Positions 1 through 10,528 of a stretch of 64,000 bases of DNA are shown here, in pieces. The stretch covers positions 434,001 through 498,000 of the forward strand of contig CP038121.1 in NCBI GenBank assembly GCA_004519485.1. Direction: 5' to 3'. Every line of letters begins with the position of its first letter. The stretch's first letter is position 1. Source of the stretch: Nannochloropsis oceanica (taxonomy: Eukaryota; Sar; Eustigmatophyceae; Eustigmatales; Monodopsidaceae). A program made the translations under genes and the position numbers. The notes beneath the pieces are model-generated. The model did no database searches, was not told where the DNA came from, and saw nothing but the letters and a program-made list of their open reading frames with translations.

Positions 1-711
1 AGTGATGGGGCTACAGCAGCAGCAAGAGCAGCCGTAGCTGTGCCAGCAGCAGATGGAGGAGCAGCCGCATCGGTTCCGTCAACAATCTCCGAGAACGACA
101 GTGTCCCACCACCCTCTTCCACCTCCTCCTCCACACTATTCTGGGCCCCCCTTTCCCTCTATGTCAGTTCATCGTCGTCATCGTCGTCCTCCTCCACTTT
201 TGTCCCCTCCACCATCCTCTCTCCCGTCTACACTGGTATCTCCCTCCATTTCCATCCCTACCTCCAACGGTGGTACTCCATCTCCATCGACTGGATCAAC
301 AAAATCGTACTCTTACAATCTTCCCGTCTCATCACGGGGCCCTGGGACAGCACCCCCATCTATTCCCTCCCTTCCCCCTTCAACAGCTCAACCCTCATGG
401 CGTACTCGGGCAAGGCCCATCCAGAGCTTGCTACGAAGGATAATGAAATTGTTTTCACCTACGTCGTGAACACGCCTGGGGTAGTGTACCCACTGTTTGA
501 AGAAGGGGCGGATGTGCTCTATGTGCCTCGATTTATACGACTGGTGTTCGAGAAAGAGAAGGGGAAAGAGGGGGAGGGAGGAAAGGGGGGAGGAAAGCGG
601 GGTTTACGGAATGGGAAATTGATGATTGAGGGAGAGGAGGGAGAGGGAGATGAGTCATCATCTTTGATTGAAGTGGCTGAGGGAGGGAGCCTTTTGAGAA
701 AGAGTTGGTAG
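1..711 (+). CDS. 3' end of a DUF4185-like protein (partial)
   Basis: The reading frame is open from the first base of the window to a TAG at 709-711, so this is the C-terminal part of a gene starting upstream. The first 70 or so residues are Ala/Ser/Pro-rich linker. A globular part follows, with an aromatic strand pattern (HFHPYLQRWY), GPWDSTPIYSLP and the core AYSGKAHPEL followed by VFTYVVNT. These resemble DUF4185 and related beta-propeller domains of secreted or surface glycan-active proteins, where a Y-x-x-x-x-HPEL strand precedes a S/T-Y-x-x-N strand. The tail is Lys/Glu/Gly-rich. No catalytic residue can be assigned. Family assignment is from memory of motif shape and is moderate; that the frame is coding is more secure. 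Confidence 0.5.
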   Translation, partial: SDGATAAARAAVAVPAADGGAAASVPSTISENDSVPPPSSTSSSTLFWAPLSLYVSSSSSSSSSSTFVPSTILSPVYTGISLHFHPYLQRWYSISIDWINKIVLLQSSRLITGPWDSTPIYSLPSPFNSSTLMAYSGKAHPELATKDNEIVFTYVVNTPGVVYPLFEEGADVLYVPRFIRLVFEKEKGKEGEGGKGGGKRGLRNGKLMIEGEEGEGDESSSLIEVAEGGSLLRKSW

Positions 712-1461
712 GTGGTGAGGGATAAGGAGGAGGAGGAGAAGGAGGATACGGAAGAGGAGATAAAACGCATGAGAAGAAAGACTCGAGAGAAGGGTTTGCG
801 CTGATTGTAGGATACGTATGGCAAAGCAAGCATGCAGGCAGTAGGGCTCCGAAGAAAGCTCTTTTAGAAATACGAAATCGGAGGTCTGTGCTACGAAGAG
901 TGACAGAAGCTGTCTCTAGAGGTATGCAATCGCCATTGTGAATATCGTCTGAGGTGAAAGAAGCGGCCGGCTGCAGCGCCTGTGTGTGCGTGTCACACTG
1001 ACTGGTTGGCTTGAGAGGGAATATCGAGAAAAAATAATGTATTATAAAAGTAATAAAAGTACCCAGCTACAAGAGAAGGCTAGCTTTAGAAAAATGATCG
1101 TCGTTTGGGGTTACTTTTGGTTTGTTTGGTCTCCTTTTTAAGGTGTGAATTAAGGCAATACAATACCCCTTGTTGTTTGTCCCTTCGCTCGTGGTCGTGG
1201 CCATGCGTCTATGCCTAAGGCTACTTTCTTTGCTTCCGTGAAGACCCAGACGTCTAGTTCATGCCTTTGAGTGCGAGATTTATTTCTAGTCCGCTCGTTA
1301 CAAGTCGTAACGCTTGCGGGGCGGGGGGGAGAAACCTAAGTGCTCGATGGGGTGATGATACGTCCACTTTGTTCTTCGTCCTTGGCCTTCCTCTCCACAA
1401 GCATTCACATTCTCTTCCCATTTCTCTCCCTCCCCACCCTCACAAACATTACACAGACGAA
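712..1461. other. Intergenic: 3' UTR of the partial gene and 5' leader of U2AF65
   Basis: No supported gene. There are A/T-rich patches with TATAAAAG and AATAAAAG near 1040-1060, which could belong to a 3' end. The frame upstream of the U2AF65 start stays open back to an ATG at 1261, but the residues it would add look like leader sequence, ending in a pyrimidine-rich stretch before the ATG at 1462. Confidence 0.5.
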
Positions 1462-3267
1462 ATGTCGGGCCCGGAAGATGATGCGCCCAAGGCGCCTGCG
1501 GCTGCTGCTGAAGGAGCAGAAGGCACCACCACCAAGGCAGCCGAGGGAGGAGAGGGAGGGGAAGCAGCAGCGGCAGAGCAAGCCCCTTCGAACGGCGCAG
1601 GTGGTGCGCACAAAGAAGACGAAACTGACCTGCCTGTGGCATCGACCAAGAGGGAGGAGGGCAGCCCAGAGGAAGGAGAGGAGGGCAAGAACAAGCGCAG
1701 CAAGGACAAAGAACGTCGGCGTCGTTCCCGCTCTCCTCGGGGCAGCAGCCGTGGCAGGAAGGAGAAGCGAAAGAGCCGCTCTCGTTCCAACAGCCCGCGG
1801 GGGGACAGGAGAAAGCGCAGTCGCGAGCGTGAGCGTGGTAGTGGCAGTCGTCGCTCCCGTCGCTCGGCGAGCGCGAGTCGAAGCCCATCCCCCTCTTCGT
1901 CTCGACGGGCCCGGCGTCGTGAGAGGGTCAATAACTGGGATAAGCCACCTGAGGCCGTTCCTGGCCTTGTGACTGGACTGCCTGCCCTAGGAGGATTGAC
2001 AGGACTGGGGGGTATGAGCCTGGGAGGTTTGGGTGGTGTTGGTGGCACTGCCGGTGGGGGTGGCCAGTTTCTGGACCCCCCTATGCTGGATCCGAGCGTA
2101 ATGATGGGGACGTCAGTCCTAGGCCCCGGGGGGGTGGTCAGGGGCGCCATCGGGACATTGACCGCCCCGACGGCCCCTCCCAACCAGCAAGAACTCTTCA
2201 ACGGCGTCCTCGTTCCCACCATGATGCTCCGCCAAGCCAAGCGCCTGTACGTCGGGAACGTGCCCATGGGCTGTGACCAGTTCGTCTTGATGCAACTCTT
2301 CAACCAGGCCATGGTCGCGGCCGGAAAAGGTAGTGCCAGCGCCCCTCCCATCGTCGGGGTTCAAGTGAATGAAGCTAAGCCGTTCGCTTTCCTCGAAACC
2401 CGCACCCCCGAAGACGCTGCCAACGTCCTCCTCTTCGATGGCATCACCATAGGCGCCAACCAACTCAAGGTCCGCCGGCCTAAGGATTTTAAACCGCTTC
2501 CGGGTATCATCGACCCTCCCACAGGCACGAGTCTCATCCCTGGACACCTCCCTACCAGTGTTGAAAACACTGAGAACAAAATCTATCTTGGCTCGATCCC
2601 CACCCATTTCAATGACCTCCAAGTCCGGGAGCTCGTCTCGGCCTTCGGCGAGCTCAAGGCTTTCAACCTGGTCAAGGACCCCGCTATGGGGACCAGCAAA
2701 GGCTTCTGTTTCTTTGAATACCTTGATCATTCCCTCACGGACCAAGTGTGTTCGGAGCTGAATGGCTTCGAACTCGGCGACCGGAAGCTCATCTGTCAAC
2801 GGGCAAATCCCTCCCCAGCGTCTGCGGCCGCCACTGCAGCACTTGGCGGCGTCGCTGGCCTCCATCCGTACGCTGCTCTCCTCACTGGTCAAGCAGGAGG
2901 AGGAAGCGGAGGAGGAGGAGCGGTGCAGCCACCCCTTGGCCCACCTACGAAGGTATTAAAATTGAGCAATATGGTGGTGGAGGAGGAATTGAAGGATGAC
3001 TCAGAGTACGAAGAAATCGTGATGGACATCAAGGAAGAGTGTGGGAAATACGGTAATGTGGTATCGCTGAAGGTGCCGAGGCCTACATACAAGGAGGACG
3101 GGAGCGTGGACGTGTCCCCCCCAGGAGTGGGGGAGGTGTTTGTGGAGTTCGAGGAGGAGGCAGGGGCCATGAAGGCGGGGAACGCGCTGAGGAACAGACA
3201 ATTCTCGGGGCGGACGGTGGTGTGTGGGTTTGTGAAGGAGGAGGAGTATGCGGCTGGAAATTATTAG
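1462..3267 (+). CDS. U2AF2: U2AF large subunit (U2AF65) splicing factor
   Basis: Nuclear factor that binds the polypyrimidine tract of introns and recruits U2 snRNP with U2AF35 and SF1. The frame gives 601 residues without introns. An Ala/Glu-rich head is followed by an RS domain (about 79-150) rich in RS, SR and RRR, then a conserved Trp (W159 in NNWDKPPE) at the place where family members bind U2AF35. RRM1 spans about 260-340 (RLYVGNVP), RRM2 about 372-449 (KIYLGSIP, KGFCFFEY), and the C-terminal UHM about 496-595 carries the R-x-F motif (RQF at 579-581) that binds SF1/SF3B ligands. I start at 1462 because the open frame back to 1261 adds only atypical sequence; the longer form cannot be excluded. 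A Gly-rich linker (about 170-205) is unusual. Its likely ligands, very long C/T tracts, are abundant in the introns around it. Confidence 0.93.
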   Translation: MSGPEDDAPKAPAAAAEGAEGTTTKAAEGGEGGEAAAAEQAPSNGAGGAHKEDETDLPVASTKREEGSPEEGEEGKNKRSKDKERRRRSRSPRGSSRGRKEKRKSRSRSNSPRGDRRKRSRERERGSGSRRSRRSASASRSPSPSSSRRARRRERVNNWDKPPEAVPGLVTGLPALGGLTGLGGMSLGGLGGVGGTAGGGGQFLDPPMLDPSVMMGTSVLGPGGVVRGAIGTLTAPTAPPNQQELFNGVLVPTMMLRQAKRLYVGNVPMGCDQFVLMQLFNQAMVAAGKGSASAPPIVGVQVNEAKPFAFLETRTPEDAANVLLFDGITIGANQLKVRRPKDFKPLPGIIDPPTGTSLIPGHLPTSVENTENKIYLGSIPTHFNDLQVRELVSAFGELKAFNLVKDPAMGTSKGFCFFEYLDHSLTDQVCSELNGFELGDRKLICQRANPSPASAAATAALGGVAGLHPYAALLTGQAGGGSGGGGAVQPPLGPPTKVLKLSNMVVEEELKDDSEYEEIVMDIKEECGKYGNVVSLKVPRPTYKEDGSVDVSPPGVGEVFVEFEEEAGAMKAGNALRNRQFSGRTVVCGFVKEEEYAAGNY

Positions 3268-3987
3268 GGGGCATGGGGGAGGAAGGAGAGGGAGGGTAGA
3301 AGAGCAGGAGGAGGAGAGATAGGAGGAAAGGAGGAGGAAGGAGGAGGAGAAACGGAGGGGACAATGGAGGGAGGTGGTCACTACGATATAGCCATTCATA
3401 AGTTTTGTGGATCATTTCAGACATGATGGACACCCCAAAAATGAGATCTTGGAGAAGAAGGAGAAGAAAGAGGAAGCAAAAACTATGATGGGGAGAAGAA
3501 TAAGAAAAGAATTTAACAGGAGAGAGAGAGAGAGGCGTGACTTAGTACTGGAAGGAGCGGAAGAAAGATGTGTTTCTGTGTGTGTGTGTGCGTAAAGAGG
3601 AGAGACGGATAGTAAGCAGGAGATGGGGCTTGAAATATCGGGCCAAAAAGAGGAGAAACCGAGTAAGAGAAGCAGCAGAGACAGAGATGCAGGCAACGTT
3701 TATAAAAGGAACACGAAATTGAAAAAAAGAAAATGGGAATGGGAGCCGCATCGCTAGTCATTCGCAATATCCTCCGTCAGTCCCCTTTTCTTTGTTTAAA
3801 CTTAACTTGATTCACCAACAAACGCGATGAAAGCAACACGGAATATGGCGGGATGTTTTCGCGGAATTTCTCTTTTCCCCCCTTTTCTCTCGGCAAATCT
3901 TCAATTTCTTCCATCGCTTCCTCCTCCTCACCCTCCTCTATTTATTTTCTCATCATCCCTACCCCAAGACACAACAAAATCAGCAAA
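3268..3987. other. Convergent 3' intergenic region (U2AF65 / ABCF)
   Basis: No gene seen. Purine-rich (GGA, GAGA) after the U2AF65 stop, a short TG run near 3575-3590, then A/T-richer sequence and a pyrimidine-rich stretch toward the ABCF stop. Both neighbouring genes end here, so it should hold two 3' UTRs. Confidence 0.5.
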
Positions 3988-6900
3988 TTACAACGTCATC
4001 CTCTTGGCGTTCTTCACTCCCTTCTCCTTCCTCCCACTGATCCCCGGTGCCTTTCCACCAAAATTCTTTTTCCCTTTCTCCTTCCCCACCTTCCCTCCAT
4101 CCCTCCCCTCCTCCGCCTTGGGGGCTTGTCTGATACCACTCACACCATCGACGTACCTCCCCTCGATTTTCCCCTTCACTTCCTCATTCTTCTGCATGTA
4201 ATAATGGTAGTCTCCTTCGTACACAACCAGCCTTTTGTCTTCCACCGCTACGATGCGGTTCGCCACTTGTGAGACAAAGTACCTGTGAGGGAGGGAGGGA
4301 GTGAAGGAAAGGCCACTTGACCTGCTGCTTCTTCGATCTTACATCAGACAAAGGTCACGAAATTACAAAAGATGGCACCTACGTTTCTTCCTCCCCCAAC
4401 CCGATTGAAGACCACAAACGCCTGCCGCCTCAGAAGAAAAATAAAGAAATACATTATCTCCCACACGCCCCCCCAAAAAATTGAAAGAAAAATATGCAAT
4501 GCATGCAGTGACTCACCTGTCGTGCGAGACCAACAAAATAGCCCCGTCATAATTCCGACAAGCCTCCTCCAGGATCTCCTTCGCTGGGATATCCAAATGA
4601 TTCGTCGGCTCGTCCAGACACAGCAGGTTCCCGGGCTTGAGCATCATCTTACATAACGCCACCCGTGCCTTCTCCCCCCCCGAGAGCTGCCCCACCTTCT
4701 TATAGATCGCATCGCCCTTAAACATGAATTGTGCCATCAAGGCCCGGAGTTGGTTGTAGCTCTCGGTGGAAGAGGCCGACATGATCGTCTCATCGACCGT
4801 GAGGTCCAAATCAAGGGCATCCGCCTGGTTTTGCTCAAAATAATTGGCTAACGCATTCGCGGCCGTAATCCCCGCCCGCCCGCCTGTGGGTTTTTCAAGG
4901 CCCATCACCAAGCGCAGAAGGGTGGATTTTCCCACGCCATTGGGGCCAATGATGGCGACCCGGTGGCCTTTCTCGACTGTCAGGCTGGCGCCGTCAAAGA
5001 GGGCGTCATTGCCGTACCTGAAGAAAGATGAGGAAGGGGGAGAGGAAGGGAGAGGGCGGGTGAGAATGCTTCGTTTTGGTGTTACCTGCTCAAAAATGTG
5101 CTGGGCCATACATCTGATCCTTGACAGTAGTAACATGTGAAACATGCGCACTCCCTCTCCCTCCTCAAGGCCCTCACCCGTGTTTCATGTGCTCAATCGC
5201 CACCACCTCCCCCTGCAGCCTCGGCCCGGGCGGGAAGCGAAAGCGGAACTGTGTCCCTTGGAAAGGAGGCCGTTTGATCAGGTCGTCCCCCTTCATCAAC
5301 TTCTCCAGCCCCGCTTCCCTGCTCTTCACTTGCATGGCCCGTGCACTATTTGCGCGGAAACGGTTGATGAAATCCTTCTCCTCCTGGATCTTCTTCTGTT
5401 GATTGTCGTATGCCTTCTGCCAGGCCTCGAGCCGGGCCTTTTTCTGCTTGATGAAATTGGAGTAGTTCCCCGTGTAGGACACAGTCTCCCCTCCCTCCAC
5501 ATCAATGATCTTGGTGCACACCCGATCAAGGAACTCCCGGTCGTGGCTGACAATGATCATGGGCAGCGTCTGTGTTCGCAAAAAGGTCTCAAGCCACTCC
5601 ACCGAATCCAAGTCCAGGTGGTTTGTCGGTTCATCCAACATCAACACCCCTGGTTCCTGCAGCAAGACCTTCCCCAAGCCAATCCGCATCTTCCATCCCC
5701 CGGAAAACGCCCGCACCGGGAGCTGTGCATCCGAAGGGGCAAATCCCATCATATCCATGATCTTTTCCACCTTGGTGTCGAGGGCATACGCCCCCCGTCG
5801 ATCGGCTTCCTGCTGTGTCTCGGCAAGCTCCGCCAAGATCTCGTTCATCTGGTCCATGTCGCTCGTGGCTGTGCGTGATGGGGAGGAGAGGAGAGAGAAG
5901 GAAGGGGGGAGGGACGGAGGAGGGTAAGCGAGCCGTTCATTTTATTCATGCACCTGCACCTACCCTCCCTCCCCCCCTCCCTTCCTTCCTTACCGTCTTC
6001 TAGCCTCCCCTCTAAGGCCCTCAATTTCGTCAAGATCTCCTGCTCCTCCCCAAACACCGACAGCATCTCCTCCTTCAATGTCCGTGCGAGGTCGAGCTCG
6101 TCTGTGAATTCCTGCCTCAGGAACGCAATTTTCACGTTCTGGCTGCTCTTTAATACCTCTCCACTCGTCGGGTCCAGCTCTCCCGCCAGCACCTTCAGCT
6201 GCGTAGTTTTCCCCCCTCCATTGGGACCCACCAGCCCCACCCTCTCCCCCGTCTGCACCCCCCACGACGCGTCCTTGATCACCTCCTGGTTTCGGAAGAT
6301 CACATTAATCTTGTCCAGGCGCACAAAAGTGGTGCCGGCAGCAGCGGTGCCGTCGCTCATGATTCGCACCCGGGGAGGAGGGCGGGAGGCACGTGCTTTC
6401 TCCTCCAGTGTAGGGCCGACTTGAGCTGGAGGGTCAGGAGGCAAGGGGCCGCGATCGAGGGGAGGGGCGGAGAGAGGGAGGGAGGAGGAGGCACTGGGGG
6501 GGGGTCCGGAGTCGACGGCTGCTGCTGCTTCTGCGCGGAGTTGTTCTTTATTGCCAACGTTGCCACTCTTCCAAGGGGCTTTCTCCTCGTTTTCGTTCTT
6601 CTCCTCCTTCAGTCCCTCAATTTCTTCCTCCTCCACAGCCATGGTCATTCCTCCCTCCCTCCCCCCCTCTCGCCCTCCCTTTCCTCCTCCTTTTCCTCCC
6701 TTCTTCTCTTTTTTTTTTTTATCAGGCCCTCCTCCCTGGTTCAACAATACCATCAACTCGGCATCTTCCTCATCCTCACCCCCTTCCTCCCTTCCTTCCT
6801 CGTCCTCCTTCCTACTACCACTCTCCTCCATCTTCCCCTCCTTCCCGTCCTCCCCCTCCCCCTCCTCCGCCACAAGCGCCGCCAATGCTGCTGCTCGTGC

Positions 6901-7449
6901 TGCTTTCATCCCTCCCCCTTTCCCACCACCTCCACCTCCAGCTGCTGCTGCTGCTGCTTTTGCTGCATCTTTCTCCTGCTTTTCCTTTTCCCTCTTCGCT
7001 TTTTTGGCCAGCTTCTTATCGACGGGAGAGAGGTTCGCATATTCATTATCTGGAGAGGAGGAGGAGGAAGGGGAAGACGGCATGGGAAGGGGGGCCTCCA
7101 CTGCTTCCATGGCTTCCAACGCAGCAAGAGCGGCGGCCTTGGCAGCATCGATGGACTTCTTGGGCTTGGCAAAGAGGAGAGGAAGAGAATACTTTCTTTT
7201 CGTGGCGCTGGGGATGATAGATGTGGAAGCGAAAGGGAGGCTGGAGGGTGGGGAAGAGGGAGTCGGGATGGAGAAAGGGAGATGGAAGGCTTGCGAGAGG
7301 AGAGGAAGGGACAGGGTAGCGAGGGCGGCAGTGGCGAGCAAAACGAGGAAGGAGGAGGAGGAGAAGGAGGAGGAGGAGAAGGAGGAGGAAGAGACGGGAC
7401 GGGGTCTTCTTCTCCTGCTTGTCTTGTGTGCTGATGATGCCGTCGACAT
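3988..7449 (-). CDS. Plastid-targeted ABCF ATPase (GCN20/Uup/EF-3 type)
   Basis: Soluble ABC ATPase with two nucleotide-binding domains and no membrane domain; ABCF proteins act on ribosomes. Four exons, 7449-5994, 5868-5178, 5017-4517 and 4282-3988, join in frame to 980 residues. NBD1 has Walker A GPNGGGKTT (about 407), signature FSGGWKMRI (about 540) and Walker B/D-loop MLDEPTNHLDL. NBD2 has GPNGVGKST (about 742), LSGGEKARVAL and LDEPTNHLDI, and the last exon restores SHDRYFVSQVANRI. The N-terminus has a hydrophobic signal-like segment ending LLSQAFHLPF, which fits the heterokont ASAFAP-type plastid leader with Phe at the cleavage site. It is followed by some 300 low-complexity residues rich in E, K, G and A. 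Plastid ribosome function, like plant ABCF5, is inference. The first ATG of the open frame (7533) lies upstream of the leader; I chose 7449 because the signal segment follows it. Confidence 0.9.
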
Positions 7450-8915
7450 CTGTGCATGTAATAGGGATGTAGTGAATGTGTGTGTATGTGTCTTGCGCTC
7501 GGGGCTGCTGTAACTAGCCCACACGATAAACACTTCGAATTCCTTGACCGAGAGCCCAGCTATCCAATCTCACATGGGATGCATGTGTGAAGGAGGATGG
7601 GCGGCGATGAATAGAAAAATTAGGATATACCTCCGAAATGCCTGTGTGATGATGACGTGTGCTGTGCGGCTCTGATCCAGCACTCGCTTCCCTCTCTCCC
7701 GTCTTCGCTAATCAAGCAGTCTTGATTATTGGTCCGCTCCACCTAGTACTCTCCCCGTTGTGCTTACCTGCATGGTGGGTGCCTGCTCTTGCGCAACCGC
7801 ACCCATACTGCTGTTATTGCTTCTGCTGCCTCGTTGGAGTAGCTGGGGGTGATGGCCCAGTATCGGAGGCGAGCCGAGGCAGTACGCTACGGCGGTGGTG
7901 CGGTGCACTTAAGTGCGGTGATCCGTAAGTTTGTGCCTGCCGTTATGATGGTTGGTGGATGCGTACGTGGTGGTTGGATGGCGTGAGAATAATGGTTTTG
8001 CATGTGGAGGGATGAACGAGGAGGATCTGCGTTCCCGGCGGCGTTGGAGGACCAGGCGACGCAAGTCCGCACTGATCGGAGGTGACCGTAATCCTAATGC
8101 AAAGTGCAACAAGCGACAAGCGCAGAGGCGGTGGGCTTGTCCAGTTACGGCACAGGGAAATCGCCGAGATCTTGTTGAGGGTTGAGGCTGTAGATTTGTT
8201 TTCCGTGATCTTTGCCAAAACTGCCTTCTGCTTCTTCTCATTAGGCGTGTGTCTTTGGCTTGTTTTTCTTTTGTTCTTTTCGCTCTTCCCCCCACTACAA
8301 GCTGGTGTCTTAATTGCACGCGTCTCTGAAGTCTTGAGCTTTTGTCTCGTGCTCCACTTTTAGGACGACGACCACGGCAAGTGTCATGGGACGTTAAGCC
8401 CTGGTGTGCGCTGAAACTTGTACAGCAGAGCTTTGCTTTGCATGTGTAGCATCCCAGCTTGTGCACTTAATTGCTCGGGGTCGTTTATTTCTCTGCCAGC
8501 CTTGGACCTCGTGGTTGGGCGTTTCCTCCTCCTTGGTGCACTGAACCTGTCCGCATCCTGCGTCGGTTTGGCGGTCTTTTGTCCTTTCCTCTATAGCCCG
8601 CCCGTCTAGAGGGCACACGCGATGATCTTTATATCTCTTCATGTGTCTTTGTTTTAACTAGGATACTGCCGGGTGAATGCCCATCAGACAAGAGGCCAAA
8701 CTCTATCTACACCCTTTTGACTTCTGTTGTGGTCGTAGTGTGTGCTTGCATGCCCTGAAAGTCCAGGCATCCCACTTGTGCTCTAACCCCATTCAAAACA
8801 GCAGAAGTGCTTAATTAAGATATAGATTCATGATCTCCTGTCCCCTCCTTCTTACCTTTTCACAAACCTCACACAGAAGTCTCCACTCTTCGCCTCTAAA
8901 ACCTCTTTTTAAATT
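7450..8915. promoter_or_regulatory. Divergent intergenic region between ABCF and VCP
   Basis: About 1.47 kb with no convincing coding frame; several open frames of 60-185 residues overlap on both strands without recognisable motifs or acceptor sites. It must hold the promoter and leader of the light-harvesting gene on the right and of the ABCF gene on the left. A pyrimidine-rich stretch with CTCCACTCTTCGCC lies just before the VCP start codon. I recognise no individual factor site. Confidence 0.45.
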
Positions 8916-10528
8916 ATGGTAAGTTCGTGCGGCAGTGGGTTTTCGGATCTATATTTGTCAAGATCCAGTTCAAGGTCAGGGATGTAGATTAAGTACAGAA
9001 GGAGAAGCACAAGCGCGCCAGTTCGCCCCTCACGGCCTGGAGCAGGGCATTTAATCCCTCTATCTTACCAGAACCATACTATACAACCAATCCTGTTGGC
9101 ATCGCTCTGTCTATTTGTCGTGCGTGCATGTGTCCATGGTGTGGTGGGGGGCAGGGGTTTTCGGGGTTGCGGTTGAAGGCACCTTATCAGAAAGATGCCC
9201 TCAGAGATAGAGGTAGCCCCCTCCCCCCGATCTTCGACCTGTCCTGTCAGGCGAACACTTTCACCCGTCGTTCACCTCGATACACACAAGGAGTAGACCT
9301 CTGAAGTTCTAATTGTCATAAATGCCCCTCCCCCCTCCCTCCTTCCCTTCATCCTCCCCTCCGAGCAGAAGACCGCCGCTCTCCTCACTGTCTCCACCCT
9401 CATGGGCGCCCAGGCCTTTATGGCCCCCGCCCCCAAGTTCTCCCGCACCCGCGGTGTTGCGCGCATGTCCTTCGAGAACGAGGCCGGCGTCACCGCCCCT
9501 CTCGGATACTGGGTGAGTGCTTCCCTCCTTCCCCGCCCTCTTCAGCCCAACACCAAGTTCCAAGTTTTGAGTTTTAGTGGAACCCGTCGTCGCTCCTTCT
9601 CACCCTCCTTCTTTCCCTTCCTCCCTTCTTAACAGGACCCCCTGGGCCTCTCCGCTGATGGGGACGTTGACAAGTTCAACCGTTACCGCGCCATTGAGGT
9701 AAGGATCCGAGCGTTCTAAAAGGGAGAGCTTACGCGAGCTTTTTATGTCCCCACACTCCCCATCCAACAAGAATACCGGTTTTTGCAGCTCAATCCCTCT
9801 CCCCCTGTCCCTTCGATCACTCCCATCTCAGATCAAGCACGGCCGAGTCGCTATGTTGGCCATGCTCCACACCCTCATCACGGGCGCCGGTGTCACGGTA
9901 TGTTCGCCTGTCTGGACCCTTCGTTTCCTCCCTCCTTCCCTCCCCCGTCTCATGTTGGCCAATCTACGATTAAAATACCAGACAAATCACTCACTCACAC
10001 CGCCCTCCCTCCTTCCCTCCTTTCTTCCTCGCTAGCTCCCGGGCCTCGTGACCGCAGGTGACGGCATCCCCCAGTCCATGCCCTACGGCATTGGCGCCAT
10101 CACCTCCGGTGCGTGGGCCGCCCAGGGCTGGGCGCAGGTCTTGATCTTCTGCTCTGCCCTCGAGGTGCTTGCCCCCCAGAAGGAGGACAAGATCCCCGGG
10201 GATGTCCAGCCCGACACGAGCGCATTCGCTAAGCTCGACGACAAGACCGAGGAGGAGGCGCTCAAGTACCAGAACACTGAGATCAACAACGGCCGGTACG
10301 TTCTGCGCGGAGGGAAGGGAAGAGGGGAGGAGAAGTTTGAGGCGGTGGGACAGACGAAGCGGACGGCTAGTGTCATGTGATTATTTTTTATTAACCATCC
10401 CTCCCCCTCTTTCCCTCCCTCCCTCCCTTCCTAGATTGGCGATGGTGGCTTGGACGGGCGCGACTGTCGGTGCCCTCCTGACCAACGGCGAGCACCCTGT
10501 GACCACCCTCCTCAACAAGTTGGGCTAA
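8916..10528 (+). CDS. VCP: Violaxanthin/chlorophyll a antenna protein (VCP, LHC family)
   Basis: Thylakoid light-harvesting protein with three membrane helices binding chlorophyll a and xanthophylls. Six exons: 8916-8918, 9369-9512, 9636-9698, 9832-9897, 10036-10295 and 10435-10528; the sum, 630 nt, gives 209 residues. The first coding exon is the ATG alone, followed at once by GTAAGT; the next exon supplies KTAALLTVSTLMGAQAFMAP, completing a plastid leader with the heterokont AxAF cleavage motif. Mature part: helix 1 EIKHGRVAMLAMLHT with the Glu/His/Arg chlorophyll and ion-pair residues, and helix 3 EINNGRLAMVAWTGATVGAL, whose NNGR pairs with helix 1. The linker APQKEDKIPGDVQPD resembles VCP of Nannochloropsis as I remember it. 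All introns have GT-AG ends and CCCT-rich 3' tracts. This gene is the main basis for the taxonomic call. Confidence 0.95.

Noticed and set aside
1261-1461. N-terminal extension of U2AF65 from the ATG at 1261
   Set aside because: The added residues look like leader sequence and end in a pyrimidine-rich stretch; the family starts close to the acidic/RS region that follows 1462.
7909-8466. 185-codon minus-strand open frame between ABCF and VCP
   Set aside because: Arg/Ser/Gln-rich without any family motif, no supporting splice sites, lies in the expected promoter region.
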